From Musa acuminata AAA Group (lineage: Eukaryota; Streptophyta; Magnoliopsida; Zingiberales; Musaceae), in assembly GCF_036884655.1 (NCBI RefSeq), contig NC_088357.1, positions 7,179,001 through 7,243,000 on the forward strand: DNA of 64,000 nt, read 5' to 3'. The translations under genes and the position numbers were made by a program. Under the pieces are notes generated by a model, which was not told the DNA's origin, made no database searches, and saw only the letters and a list, made by a program, of their open reading frames with translations. Below, one piece after another: positions 29,518 to 44,200 of the stretch; within the stretch, counting starts at the first letter, position 1, and the number at the start of each line of letters is the position of its first letter.

Positions 29518-32500
29518 TTAGTTAAGGGCATAATGAATACGTTCAAGAAGCTGAACAACCATGTTGACAGACAGAGGTGATTGGTGCAAGTCTGAAGCTG
29601 ATGCATGCGTACTTGATCCAGGTGAAGCAAGCACAGATTCTTGCTGCAAACTTGTTAGCTCCAAGAACTGCATAAGCATGTCCCCATCAAGTATGGTAGG
29701 CACTCCTGCCTGCAATACAGCACATAAAAACTCTTATACATGACTTATGCACATCATAGTAAAAAGATGGAATTCTAAGGTCATTAATGATAATAAAACA
29801 TACAAGAAAATTTTAAAAAGAAAAAACAATGAATGAACATCCAGCCAAAACTTTCAAGCTAGTGCTGAAAAGAACAATGGGTCGCCAAAGTACAGAAGCT
29901 TCATAACCAACTGTAGCTGTAACACAAGGGTGGCCCAATGAACGAGCCTCCCACTAATGTGGAATTTAGGGGAGGTCTCCAACTTGAACCTTTGAAATCC
30001 AGGTTGAAGGAATATCTTAAATGGAAACTTTGCAGCAGCATCTGCAATATATGGTCACTCTTTGTCACCACGGCCATTTGGTGTTTCAATAGCTGCACTA
30101 ATGTGTTTTTGAGACTGGATATAAAGACACTACTAAATAATCTTACTTGTGGTGGCTACTATCAAGCGAAGATCATTTCTATTTTATTTATAGTTGCTCC
30201 TAAAGGGAGTCCACTTCAGAATGCATTCAGGTAAGTTATATAAAGTATAAACACTTCATAGAGCCCTAGAAACAAAGCATAGGTACTTCACAAGAGAGTT
30301 GCACGCTATGTTCTAATGCTTTCGACACATTTGAGGCATCAGTTCTGCTTTTGGTGACTAGTCAACTGTATAAGAGTAAGTGTACAAATTACTGTCTATT
30401 GCATCAAGATAGTCAAAATATTGCTTATTTTAAACTTATAATCAATCCACTAATCAGAAATGGCAAAGCATGTACACTATGAAGGAATAATACAGTACCC
30501 CTCATGAAACACAATATATGATAGAACTTGGTAACAAAGCAATAGACTTTATGTGATTAAGCAGCTGTTTGAGCAACAAAGTAATTTTAATGACTTCTGC
30601 AAGTTTCTTTGGAGTCAAATCCATAGAGGCCTTGAGCACATATATGAAGATCCCTTTGCCATCATCAAAAGCGCAAGAAATGTCTCCTACAGAGTGCAAC
30701 TACAAGTGCTGAGTTTGTTGAGTGGCAAGTTGAGACAATTTAGTAGATCGAGTTCACAACCTCTCCAATGGAGCAATAACAATGAAGTAATTGGTGAAGT
30801 GGCAAAGGCTTCCACAAAATTCGAGGGAAACTGGGAGCGTAAAGGTGCATTGCGGCATTAGGAAGATTGCATCCAAGAGGGCTTCAATAACATCAAAATC
30901 AAGTGGGGGTGAGTGTCAAGGACCCTTGGGTTTAGCAAATGTAATATTTTATACTTGATGGGATTTGTAGCAAATGTAGTGTTGCTACTGGCGTTTTACC
31001 AAACCATGATGGGATTTGTCTCATATCATGGGCTGAAATTTGATGTGGAGCATGAATGACATCAAATCAAAACATTACTCATCATAACACCTAGAAACCC
31101 CTCCCAAGTGACACATGGAAGGATTTCCCTCTCAGACAGTACCTGTGTCACACTTTCGTCCAATAATTGGCACACAAGTGCCAGCAACACAGGTATTTTG
31201 CCCTAGCGCACGTTCACTCATGCTGACGTTTCGCATGCAACTGTGACACAAATAAGTGCCATGCAGATTAGCTAGACAAAGTTGACCCCTCGACAGATTG
31301 GCATGTATAACATCAGCAAAATACGAGTATGATCTAGTGCCACGAAAGAACAACTTGATCCAAATGATCACTCTTTGAGTTGAATTATTTTTCTTTAATT
31401 CATTTATCATTTCCATTTCTGATTAATTCCTCAATGGAAATTTGCAGAAAGTGTGTTTAACTATAGAAACCATAAAAAACTGTTTTTTAAAAGTGAAAAT
31501 CTTGAAAACATGCTTGTTACTTTTGTTATAATATAATTAACCTGCTTCGGCATTAAAACATTTTCCAGTTTATATCATATTACACATGAAAGCATCATAT
31601 CATAGAAGACAAAAAAATGAACTGAATGTTCAAAGTATGCTAAACCAACAGAGGCCAGGATAACCGTCTCCGTATTTCTTTCCACTCAATCTAGCACGAG
31701 GTTGTAGCAACCTAAAGGTGAGTAGTTTGCATGATTTGAAGAATAGCACATTCAACACCTGCAATGGTCTTGCACTGCAGTACTGGGCATGATCAGGTGG
31801 CAGACTCTACCATGCATACAAATCGCCTTAATGCATGTCCATACATGTGCTAGACTGATATGATCGTGCTTGGCGAATTTGGCCTACCATGCAATCATCA
31901 ATATTACTGGCATGACCTGATGTCAGTAAGAAACTGGACATACAGAAATCATGCTCATACATCAATGATTAATCCATTATTTAGTTTATAATTCCTTAAA
32001 AATGCACACTGATTAGATTTATTTCCAGAGAAAAGATATAATGCATAGCAGTTCCACAAATTCCCATCGTACGTTCTCAGGGAATTATAGAAGGTTCTTG
32101 AATAAAGGCTCCATAAGTTAAATTTTCCTATATAAGTCATATAGATATGTCTGATTTTCCAGTCATGGAAAATACAATAAATTTGACAATTCTATATCTC
32201 TTATCTATAAACAAAATAGAAGGAAAATAAAATTTTGAGTTTCTTAGAAAGTCAAGAGTAGCCCCCATGACATGTAATCATTAAAAAATTCCATAGAGAG
32301 AACAACAGAGGAAGAAAGAGAAATTTTCCCTACACCTCCAAATTATAAAAATAAAAAACCCTTATTCCCTACAGCTTTCACATTTTATAAATGTATTAAT
32401 CATAGAACACTTCCTTAATATAGTGTGGAAAAAAAACAAAGGAAGGTATATCTATCCTATGTCCAGAACTTCAAATACCAGGTCACAGAAGTAACAAGTT

Positions 32501-33792
32501 AATAAAGATAAGTGTTTTCTTCTGCACTTGGAAGAAAGAAGTACAAACTCATCTAATGCGATGTGTGATATCCACAGGATATATAAAATACAAAGAATCA
32601 GATTCCACAATGTCACACTTCAAACAAAATTTGAAACAGACCTCTTAGTAAAAAGCAAGAAAACAATGACTTGACATACCGGCAGTCCACGCCCACGATA
32701 TTCCTTGTGCTCATTTCCTAGTACTGGACAAGTCAGCCAATGAACTGCAAGTCTAGCTTGCACAGATTCTAGCAATGCATGTTCTTCGCTGCAGGATATA
32801 AAATACTATCATGTAAAAAAAGTGCAACAGTTTTTTAGTAGAACCTAAGATCTTCAACGGCATATTATCATCCACACAAGGCATTTCCTGAAATGAAACA
32901 CAGCTGGCAGCTTATGCCAGGGACATATGGATGTTGCCCAGGGTTTCAACAGAAGCTACCAGAAAAATCCAATAAACTCTTTAAGGAAAAAATAATTCCA
33001 AAAAAATAGCTGTCAAGACAAAAATTGCTGATTATGTGAAAAATTGTTATAGTGCAGCAAAATTGTCAAGAGTCAAATAAAAATAAATTATTTTCTTTGC
33101 ATTTCAATTGGTTAAATATCAAGGAAGTTCATGCAAGAATATGTTCCATTGGCATATCATGTTAACGTACTCTGAACATGTTTCAATGCTTACAGCATAT
33201 ATATCATCCATAAAGTATATATAATTACCACCTCCAAGAATTATATCAATTGCTTATGTCCCAAGTATGTGGGTGTGAATTTTGTTTGTGAATAATGAAT
33301 TTTCCATCCAGAACTGAAAGTTGTATTTAGTTTTCTCCAAAAATCCATCACACAATGGGAAAATGTAAAACCTTCCATATATATTGACAATATACGAAAT
33401 CAATATTGAACAATCACATTCCAAACAAGTAGACATTTGTGTCTTGCTCATTCATGTGACAATATAGCCTTCAGCAAGGAATAATATTCAACGTCCTGTT
33501 TCTAGGATCCCATAAGCTTCCCGGGCTCACCAAACAATAAGCTGACTAATACTGAGTTGTCCTGGTATCAGGGTCTTTTTAGTTTTTGTTATCTGATGAC
33601 AACTCCTGACAGCCTCTTTTTCTCCTTTACTCTCCTCAACCACCACTCCTTTTTCCCTCCACAGCTACCTCCTAATCTGTGTTGACACTGCCACCACCTC
33701 ATCCAAGTAGCCGCCTCATCCATGTCCGCCTTGCAGCTGCCACCTCCTCGTCCACATTGCCCCCTCCTCCTCCTCCTCCTCCTCCTCCCTCT

Positions 33793-33837
<45 letters not shown>

Positions 33838-36470
33838 GGTCCAGGTTAGTACCGCAAAGTACCAACCCATACTGGCATGTTGACCCATACAGGTACTGAA
33901 CCAGTCAAAGATCTAATTTCTTGGCAACATGAGACAAGGTTTATAGCTTCTTGGGATCCAAATTTTAGCACACTCTATTTCCTCATAGATGACCTATTTG
34001 TGAAAGCCCACGCGGAGATGAAGTTGGCCTCATTGCAACTTCAAGGATTACAAACTGCATAAAAGAAACCTAAACTCTAAAACCCCAAATACCAATTAAA
34101 ATGCCCACTCATATCCTTATTGCCATCCAAACCAATCAGTCAATAAAGACTTTGATCCCAAGTGCTTACGAAAATCAACATAATACAAGATTGAAAATCT
34201 AGTAATGGATCTAAGATCACACTGCAATACACAAAAACAATTCCTTCCTTCAAAAATACAAAATATTCTCTAGTTAGAATATTGGTCTGCTGACCAGTAT
34301 CCCAGTAATTTATAACTGTGTTATTTCCTAAAATAATAGTCAAAAGAATCATATTACATCAAATACAGTGTCTCTTGAGTAACATCCAGATGGCAAACAT
34401 GTGAGGGAATCAACTGCAGCATATGAATATCAAATTTTTCAACCTGTACATGCAACAGCTAGCTGTGTCTAGTTGGTGTATGCAAAGAAACAAGTTTTAA
34501 TTGATAATTACACATTAGCCATCTCTTTAATCATTTGATTTATGTATTTGGTCTTAAAAGCAATAACCAAAGACAAATATGCATAAGATGCTTTTTACCA
34601 ATAATGTTCCTAAAGTAGACCAACAACCGTAAATGCATAATGAGGTCAACCCAGCCATACAGCTAATAATCTCACCTTGTAATAGGAATGAGGACGAAGA
34701 CACTTCCTAGCAATGTGCTTGCAACAACACTGTTGTAGGAAGATTCTAGAACTCTTTCCACACCATCAGAACCATTGAGAACATTATCTACCGGAAGTTT
34801 ACATGAAATTGAAGCCTGTAAGCACACAACTGATTAAAATTATTCACTAAAAATGTAAAATACGGGATTCTTCCACACTAACAATTACAACATAATAAAA
34901 CAAGAGAAGGTATCTATTCAGTCCCATCAAATTATGGAAATGAAAGATGACAGAAAAAGAAGTACTAAGCATGAAAAGTTTGATGCTTTCTGCCTTCTAT
35001 ATCGTCCAACATCATACGATGACAACATGCCAGAAATATCTAAAAAAGATGGGTATGGTTTTCGAGAGGTTCAGAGTATCTTCACCATTATATACCTCCA
35101 TGACACAAAAATCATGGGACAAGAAAGAATCTGATTGGTAGACTCCACAACCAGAAGCTTATTAGGCAATAAGCATGTTCTGTTCGGCCTGTTGCAAATT
35201 AGTTCACAAGAACAAAGATGCAGGCCACCATGGAGATACACTGATTGGAGACAACCCACATATCACAAGGGCACACAAGAATGAGAGGAGACAAAATGTT
35301 TTTAACCTAAAAGGCACCAGCTAATCTACACAGTCAAAATAAACATCATTCTATATCAAGAAGTTTGGTTACTGAAATATATACTAGAAATTACTCGCAT
35401 TGGATAGGTAAGACAAATCAATTCAGATAAATGTTACAAGCAGCAGAAGAGGAAGACTTAAGAAGAGTAAGAACAGTAACAAGGGATTTAGGGGCTTTTA
35501 GCTCAGGGAACTCAATGGCAGGAAATCATCAGTGCAGCAGAAGACAAAGTTTTCGGACATAGATCTTGTTTTTGTTATGGTAACAATTTATTCTTCAGTA
35601 TGGGAAAAAGACTAGCAATAACAGAAAAATAAGTAAAGTGGACAGCTTCTGATTACGATTGAATAGAAATTTTGCCTACAATTTCAGAACCAAAGTGGAC
35701 AACTTTTGTTCACTACATAATTGACCAAAGCAATAAGCTCTTCGAACCGCCCATATCAATAAACTTCTAATGTTATATTTAAATTATTCAATGCTGCGTA
35801 CTGATAGAGTGTATGAAGATCTTTGAGGATTAAATAACAAGTGCTAGCACTATTTCAATATACTAAAAGAGGTCATAAAAGTGAAAAAGCAAATCGACCA
35901 TGAAGATTAAATAAGCTGAACAAAGATGAACACCTCTTGGGAAAGGAATGAGAATCAAATCTGTACCCGACTTAAACAGAATTCAGGTACTCCCAACATT
36001 TAACTTAGTTTGATGTAAGGTTTTCAATTGCAGTGGCCAATCCATGGCCAAACTTATACAGGCCTGTTGTGGTGTATGAACACATGCTGCGCCGGAACAT
36101 ACCAAGGTACTATTCTTTGGCGGGAACGGGAAAGGGACGAGGAGCAAAAAATAAGGAGAAGGGAGAGGAGAATAGGTGTATCCTAGACAAGGGTCGTGAT
36201 TCCTAGGTGACCACAGAGCGTTTAGGATTTAAAAAACATGAAAAAAATAAAACAATCATTTTAATAAAAGAACCAGACCGTCCGAAATAGGGTAGTCAGA
36301 GTCTCAATAAACTCTTGAACCAGTATGTACTAGGCCCATAAGCTATTGGACCGGTGAATACCTCCCAGCACAAATTAGTCCAGGCAAAATGTAGATCTAT
36401 GGTTTTATCATTACATTAAGTTTAGCAACTGAAATCCAAGGGAATGATTTCAAGACCCAAGTCCAAGTCC

Positions 36471-36524
<54 letters not shown>

Positions 36525-36631
36525 CAAAGTTCGTAATTTCGTATCGTACTGACATATCAAGCTTTGCTTGATATGATACGATATAAGCATACCGAGCAGT
36601 ATACCAAGGTGTACCGCTCGATGCGTGTATA

Positions 36632-36672
<41 letters not shown>

Positions 36673-39600
36673 AGGCGTACGCTGCCTCGACGATGATGTC
36701 TCCTTTTCTTCTCCTCGTCACGTTAAACGAGGAGAAGAATATGGTCTTCTCCTCATCTGCGGTGTTCGGCGAAGACGTCAAACGCCATAGATATCTCCAG
36801 CCTTCGACGAAGAACACAGCAAAGACCACAGACGTCTCCGGCCTTCAGCGAAGAAGAAGCCGAGCCGCCGCCTCTCTGTTATCTCCTGGATCGGGATCGT
36901 CGAGGGAGGGCGCCGTTGGATCGGGAAGCGTCAAGTTTCTCCCGATTCTCCCTCTTCTTTGAGCGCATTCTCCCTCGTATCCCTCGATGCTTCTTTTTCC
37001 CTCGCTGTAGCCAGCAGATCGCTCGCTACTTCAAAACCCAAGAATTGCTATGGGACAAAAGGTATTAACAAAAATCAGCATGTCATGCTTCACCTATATG
37101 ACCACTCTTTTAAATCCAAAGCAACTACAGTACTCATCTAGTTCAGCTTGTCCACTGAAATTAAAAAAGTAATAGTTCATAATTGCTCATCTATGGTCTT
37201 GGTAAATGTTTTCAAACTTCTTAATACTCCTTGGTTAAAAACCTTTAGTAAAAGTTTAAACACTGACAATGTTCATATATTATCTGCTTAAGAGCAAATT
37301 CTCATTTACAAATCATAAAATTTGCTAGGCAAGAAATCACCTTCTGGATGCTCATAACAGTTTCTCCCATGTAAAATGAACAATTTAGCACCAAGTTCTT
37401 CTCTGGGTATTCACTGACTGCAAGATACATGGCAATCATTAACTTGTATTCATTGCAATGGAGCAAGGAAGCAAAAATGATTTGAGTATGTAACCAAGTA
37501 GCAAACACTACATGGATGACCTAAAACAATGTACATGCCATCAAAATCACACAGCAGCTTCCAAACGACAACAATAAGAATCTATTCTAAAGATCAAGAT
37601 TTCACAACATCATGATATCCATTAGAACTTGACAAGATTAAAGTCGAACATCTTGAGAGCGACTGAAGAGTTAATATATAATGCTGCTTAGAATGATAGG
37701 CATGCATGTTCAGTACCCAATAGAAGAACAGACATAGAAGATCTATGTAAAGAATCTCCTAAATGCCACAGGCTCTCTACCATGCAATCTTAATCACCTA
37801 TCTACTAAAGATGCACAGTGTACCATCATAAGCATTTTTGATACACCATAAGTCTGCTAATTAATGGAAAAAAAGATAGATTGGTTGCACCATATTGACC
37901 ATAAAATTCCAAATGAAAATGATGAGACCCACGTATGTAAATTTATGGGGAAAATACAAATTAATGAGTACAAGATTATATATCAACAACACTTGTAGCA
38001 GCAGTTCATCACATCACAAGTTAAAAATCAAAGTATAAGTCTACAGATAGTCATACTAATTATGTTAATGATGCAGTTTTTAACAGTCATCATTACAAAT
38101 CACAATCTACGATTAACCTTAATTCTACTGAAGAATAAGAGAAAAAAAAGCCTATGTACTGCACTTCAAGAACTTCATGCCTATGCAGAAGATGCAAAAT
38201 GCATTTTCATGATTGATTATAACAACTGATGACAGTATTTAAGTTGTAATAGGTTGCAAACAAAGGCTCATGCATTGGATCATAATCATTCAGTGTGCCA
38301 AGATTGACAAAAGCAAGGTTTGAATACATTTTGTGTAGCCTTATCCCTGGCCCCTATGTCCAATGAGATCTCTAAAGTATTTCTTCTTTCCTCTAGGTAT
38401 GTGTCCTTTTTTCTTGTTCTTTCCCACTGGTACTAGGCAGTATAGGACGACATCCTGGTTATGTCAATCTATAATACCAGTCGAATAGCCAGCCAGCATC
38501 TACCTAAACAAAAGTCAAATCCCAAGACTATAGTACACAACCAATCCACTTTCTGACATACAAATGATACAAGATACTTTATCAAATATTTCAAATTTGG
38601 AGTTACGTTATTACTAATTAATATTAGTGTGTTACCAACAAAGAAGTAGACTTACTATCATGCAGAAGATTATACACTTCAACATATACAGTCTCGAAGC
38701 ATTTGTTTCAACACTGGCAAATTTTTCTCTATGCTCATGATAGATAAATGGTCTCTAAAATTCTGGTTTTTCTAAAATAGAAATACAAATGGAGCTGTTT
38801 AAGAAAAGCAACAAAATCTTGATTACAGATGGAACATTCCATTTTTGAAAATAAAATATCATCCCTTGATTTCCCAAAGTAACCTCTGCATGCTTGAAAC
38901 AAGGGTTCAAATATAATTATTTTGGAAACACAGGAAGCAGTACATTGATTTTCAATAAAAATCTATTTGATTACAACAAAAAATCCATGGAAAATACAGA
39001 TAAATTGTTCGGATTTAGGAAAGGAAATGAAAACCTCTTTATATGTCCTTATTCTGTGCTTGAAATGAAAAAAAAAAACTATTTTCTGGAAAGATATCTT
39101 GAAAAGACATATGGAGCAGGTGGGCAGATCTTCCTTTGAAAAGAAAAGGTTAACTTTCCTGGATAACTGGAAAACAGGTTTCAACATTTTTTGGAATCTC
39201 TACCATATAAACACTCGAAAAAGACATTTCCGAAGGAAAAATAGTTTTATGGGAACTTTTCTGTGCAACCAAAGACACCTGAGGGAGGTCAGAACTGTAA
39301 TATCTCACGGTACAGGTTTCAAAAAGAAATAAACAAAATTTGAACACATAATCGTGCATCAATATGGCCAATCTGATTCATATTAGTCTTGGAGACACAC
39401 ATATATAACAGATAAATGCATTTTTATCAGATATATGGACACATGAAGACAGCCTCAAATATCACGTGATTATGCAGATAAGCACTTGTTACAAACATAT
39501 AGATGTTAACAATTTAAGAAATAAAATTGACATCTAAATATTTTGTGCAATTATGTCATGATTTCTACATTACTTCAAGAACAGTAATTGCCAGACGAAG

Positions 39601-41168
39601 CATGAAATAAATCACTATAGCACTGACCACAAGCAGGAAGGCATACTGCTACTCTTTGATACACATTTGCAGATGTTATACTGCTTTTGAGAACATAATA
39701 ACCAAAATTATAGATACTAAACGAGAAACCACTATACAAGTGCTTGGCCAACATCATCACAAGAGCATAACATACCTTCCAAAGAACTGGGACATGACAG
39801 TACAGAAATGTTGCCTCTACGATCTGACACAACAGCGGTATCACAATCCATCAGAGCACAATCAGCAACCAACCTCTGAACAGGATCAGAATACAAAAGC
39901 TCCAATTTTCTAACATCCTGAAAGTAGAAAAATATATAACAATGATAGATTTAAAAGGAATGAACATTGTAAGTGTATCTAAAGGACCACATAAAACATA
40001 TCTTAGCTCAGATGACAAGGCATACCTCATGATAAGAATAAAAAAGGATGCCATCACGACAATCACCAACAGCTATTCTAGTGAGATGTGTCCTCAAACA
40101 AGTAATGGTAAAGCGTGTTCTGCCTACGGCAAACTTTCTCAGACGTTGAGGATTCTCGTTTGCAAAGCCAAAAACATTAAGCTGTTAAAGAAAGATTATC
40201 AGCTTTTCCACATTTTTGGGAAAAAAAGAAACAAAGGAGAGAGAGTGGGAGATCAGTGGAGATGCCAGATGACAAAACAGTTTTAAAGCCAATAAAGACA
40301 GTTTTGAAGAATGATAACTCACAGTATTACCAGCAGAAGCCAAGACATATTGATCTAGATAGGGACAGACTGCCAGTACAGCACCAGATGATGTGGCTTG
40401 AGAAACTAATCGCAATTGCCCTGCCCCAATTTCGTCAAGATGAATTCCATCACTGCAAGGATCACCTTGGCTGCTGCAATGACTACTGCTAGACAACTGT
40501 TCAGCAGAATACCCAACAATTTCCCCGAACGGGGAACCAGCTTGGGAGGATACATCCATATTAGAGCAGTAAATCAATGGACTTCCCTCTGAATAATTTT
40601 GTGCGGAGTCCAAGCTCAGCACAATCAAGCGTCCCTTTGTACTGTTTATTCCAAGGAAAAAAAAAACATGTTATAAGATCAAATTTTTGAATTTGTTTAA
40701 AAGGAAAGCTAATCATAAGTGAAAAATATAATGCTCAAAGGTGATGCTGAAGTACAGCATTATGCCATACTAAAATGATGAATAAAAGATTTATTGTAAA
40801 AAAGATAAAGGTACTCTTTTAAAAGAATTAATAGTAAATCAGATAAAGTAAGCATCATAAACCTAATTTCTGAGAATATATCCAACATGAAGTAGAGTTT
40901 GCACGCAAAAGAATTTATCATATTGAGAATAGACCATCTTTAGGATTCACTTTATGTTAATCAAGTCGACTTTTTCTATCTTTACCTATCTTTATAGGCA
41001 TGTTTTGTAATTGTCTTTCGTAATAATAAAAATTATCCAGAACCATTAGATAATTTTAAGTTTGGGCATTTAATTAGTATCTAGTGGCTCTTTCTCTTGT
41101 TATGGTTCCTAATTAGAAACATACTAGGAAGCTTATGTTACAAATAGAGGTTTCAAGAAGTCAATGTA

Positions 41169-41208
<40 letters not shown>

Positions 41209-44200
41209 GAATAAAAGAACTACAATATTCAAGAGGCCCTTCTCTATCTGTGTTTTCTGGCAATCTCGCTCTTCTCTCTTTCTCCTTTTCTCTTCTGCCT
41301 CCCTAACTGCTGGAAAGCATGTAGCAGTGTGTGTTCTCTAAATGCATCACATAACAGGATCCATTTTCCTACCATTTCAGCAGCACCCAAAACCTGCTGC
41401 TGAGTTCAGACTTGATGGAAATCATGTCTGACTGACCAGCCATTCTGCAGCAGTTTCCTGCACCTTACACCTCAATGAAAGAAGCAGGAAACATCAGATA
41501 GCACATATCAGCAGGTCCGTTTTTTACCCATATCCAGGCACCCAACTTTCAGCAGTCTCTCCCTATATAAGAAAAAATAGGGTATACCATTTCCTATAAC
41601 TGAATGCATGGATGCCATGCATGACATGGGCGTTGACGACTAGCAAGAGCAAATCATAATGCCAAGGTATGTTTGCTGACGCTTGGCATTGCCTGGCTTC
41701 AGTCCTAGCACCCAAGCATACCACAGTCATGCATTTTAAACACCTTGCAAAATACCATAAATTGCAGACATCCATTAGAATGATCTGCAACATCAGGACT
41801 CAGAACATATCACTAAATTGGAAACGATGACCATGACAAAAACTGGATACAGAGACACATTCTCGGAAGCATATGACCAATGATGCTATGAAGCAGAAAG
41901 ACTGCAAGCAGGGCCGGAGTACAGAAGAAAACAGGCAATATCTCATTTTGATTGTTATCATCAATTTATCCATCTCCAAGCAAGAACTAGTAATTCTCAT
42001 GGGATCAAAGCAAGCATAGAAGGCACAGGCATGCATGCAAACAATCCAGCAAAAAGAATTGCCCGAGTACTTTCAAGGGTAGAAAAACATGCATACTCTG
42101 GAGATATGGAACCGATTGACAAGCATCTTTGAACACAGAAGGATAACGCAAACAGAAAGAAATTGTTTCATATGCAAACCTCTCAGCTTCACCACTGGGC
42201 ATTATAATCCTGCCAACAGACTGACTGGTTCCAACAACCAGGACTTGCTCCTTTCCTACCTTCACTATTTGCATACATTTTGCTGTTTCCCCAGGTTCAC
42301 ATTGAAACTTTGAAAGCAATGTTCCACTAAAAGGATCTACTCGGCATACGTCTGATGAACATGATCCACCACCTAATCCAGTTCTCAACACCAGCAATGT
42401 TTTACTTTCACTATGATATAAAACTTTCCTCGGAGTGCCATCAATAGAGAACTTCTGTACATTAAGTCTCTTGCAATGTACCATCTCAACCTACACAACA
42501 AAGAAATGAGCACAAAAACATAATCACACCGCCAACAAGAAAAAAAAATTAACCAAAAATTGCAGGTTCTGACCAGGAAATCATTTGTAAGGTAAGCCTA
42601 TTTATACCACAATGAAAAACAGCTTGTAAATAATATACAAGATTTACTGTTTTCGCATAAATAAAAAAATAAAATAAATCTGAGGCATAAAAAATTAGGC
42701 ATAAATCAACTGCTAGCTTCCAAGGACTTCCTATATTAATTTTTTTTTTATCATTCTGTTGCAATGATGGTCTTTTACGAATTAAAACTTAACTGAAAAA
42801 GAAACACAAATCCTGGCAAGAAAAAACAATAGCTGGGTCACAATAATCTTGGCAGTTACAAAACTATATCAAAAACAAATTCTCCTCCATAATACATATG
42901 AATACAAACAAAACATACAATATGCACAAATAATCAGTTCACCAGGTAGAATAAGAAGTAATATTAGGCAATCCAGCAACCCACTTAGGAGAACTGTCCG
43001 CTATGACCAATCCGTGTCAATGTACAGCAGCAACAAGGCAGTTAAGCATCAGAATCAGGTAAAACACAGTATGTCTAAATATTTTTAAATAAGCCAGATT
43101 CCAGCATTGGAGAAATCTGATAATAAAGCCCAAACAGTAGCAGGCAGTATCATCTATCAATCAATGATGTCGAGAATCTATAGGTTTCCTTTGGACAAAC
43201 CCATTCGGTCTTAAATGATATTTCGTTATCTTCCAACAAAGTTAAATTTGATTGTTCATAATTGCAAAAAAATTATTTTTCTACCTTTTCTTGTGACCCC
43301 AAACATCGATGTCAACATTCTCATCTAGCAATTTAACTTTTTGTTGCCAACCATCCAACATTCCGAACTATAAAGCATGATTGGTCTTACAATTGTCATA
43401 TGAAAATTTCTTTTTAATCTAAAGGGTACATGAAGGTTCACATTTATTAGTGCTTAACTATAGCGATTATGAATAAACTTTAAACAATAAAGGCAACTTA
43501 ATGATACTAGCTTATATTTTACATGTTAACTTCACACAAGAAAAATGACTTTCATAGCACTAATAAATATTGCATATGGAAACAACAGGATCTATGTGAA
43601 CCACACTATATATATGCCATGTTATTGGCACAAACTTGAAAGCTTGTTTTGCAAAATGAGTGGATCTAGTGCATAATTGCATGAAAGCATAAGTAATTGC
43701 TCTAGGAACATGAAAATGGAAAGCCTAAAGTATAAGTTAAGCTTGAATACAGGGCGCTTACCAGATGTAGGCTGTTTTCTGCAACAAACAGAACTCCCTT
43801 AGGGCAGTCGACAGAACAGACGGGAGTGACATGAGTCGCAGGTTGGAATGAAATGGATGTGTATGCAAGGCTGTGTCTTGCTGCATGTAATACCCATGGC
43901 CTATCACTAAGAACAATTATGTCAGCATCAAGTGAATCTTTCAAGGGTACCAAAACAGCAGGAGTAATCCCAATGCGTCGAATGGCAATCAATTGCAGGA
44001 ATATGGGAATACAGTTTTTAGCCTGTTCTGTTACACTATTGTAAGAATTCAAATTTGCCACAATTGATGAGGAACTTTCATAGTCACTAAAACAAGACCT
44101 AGGGAAACAACTTTGCCTGCTCGGATCTGACTGGAGGAATTCAGGTATTGCAGGCCACTCAAAACGAAGTAGCATTCCATTTCTCAGGCCCGCAAGAACA

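Noticed and set aside
33589..33888. 99-codon Arg/Glu-rich minus frame
   Set aside because: Artefact of the (CTC)n/(CT)n microsatellite.
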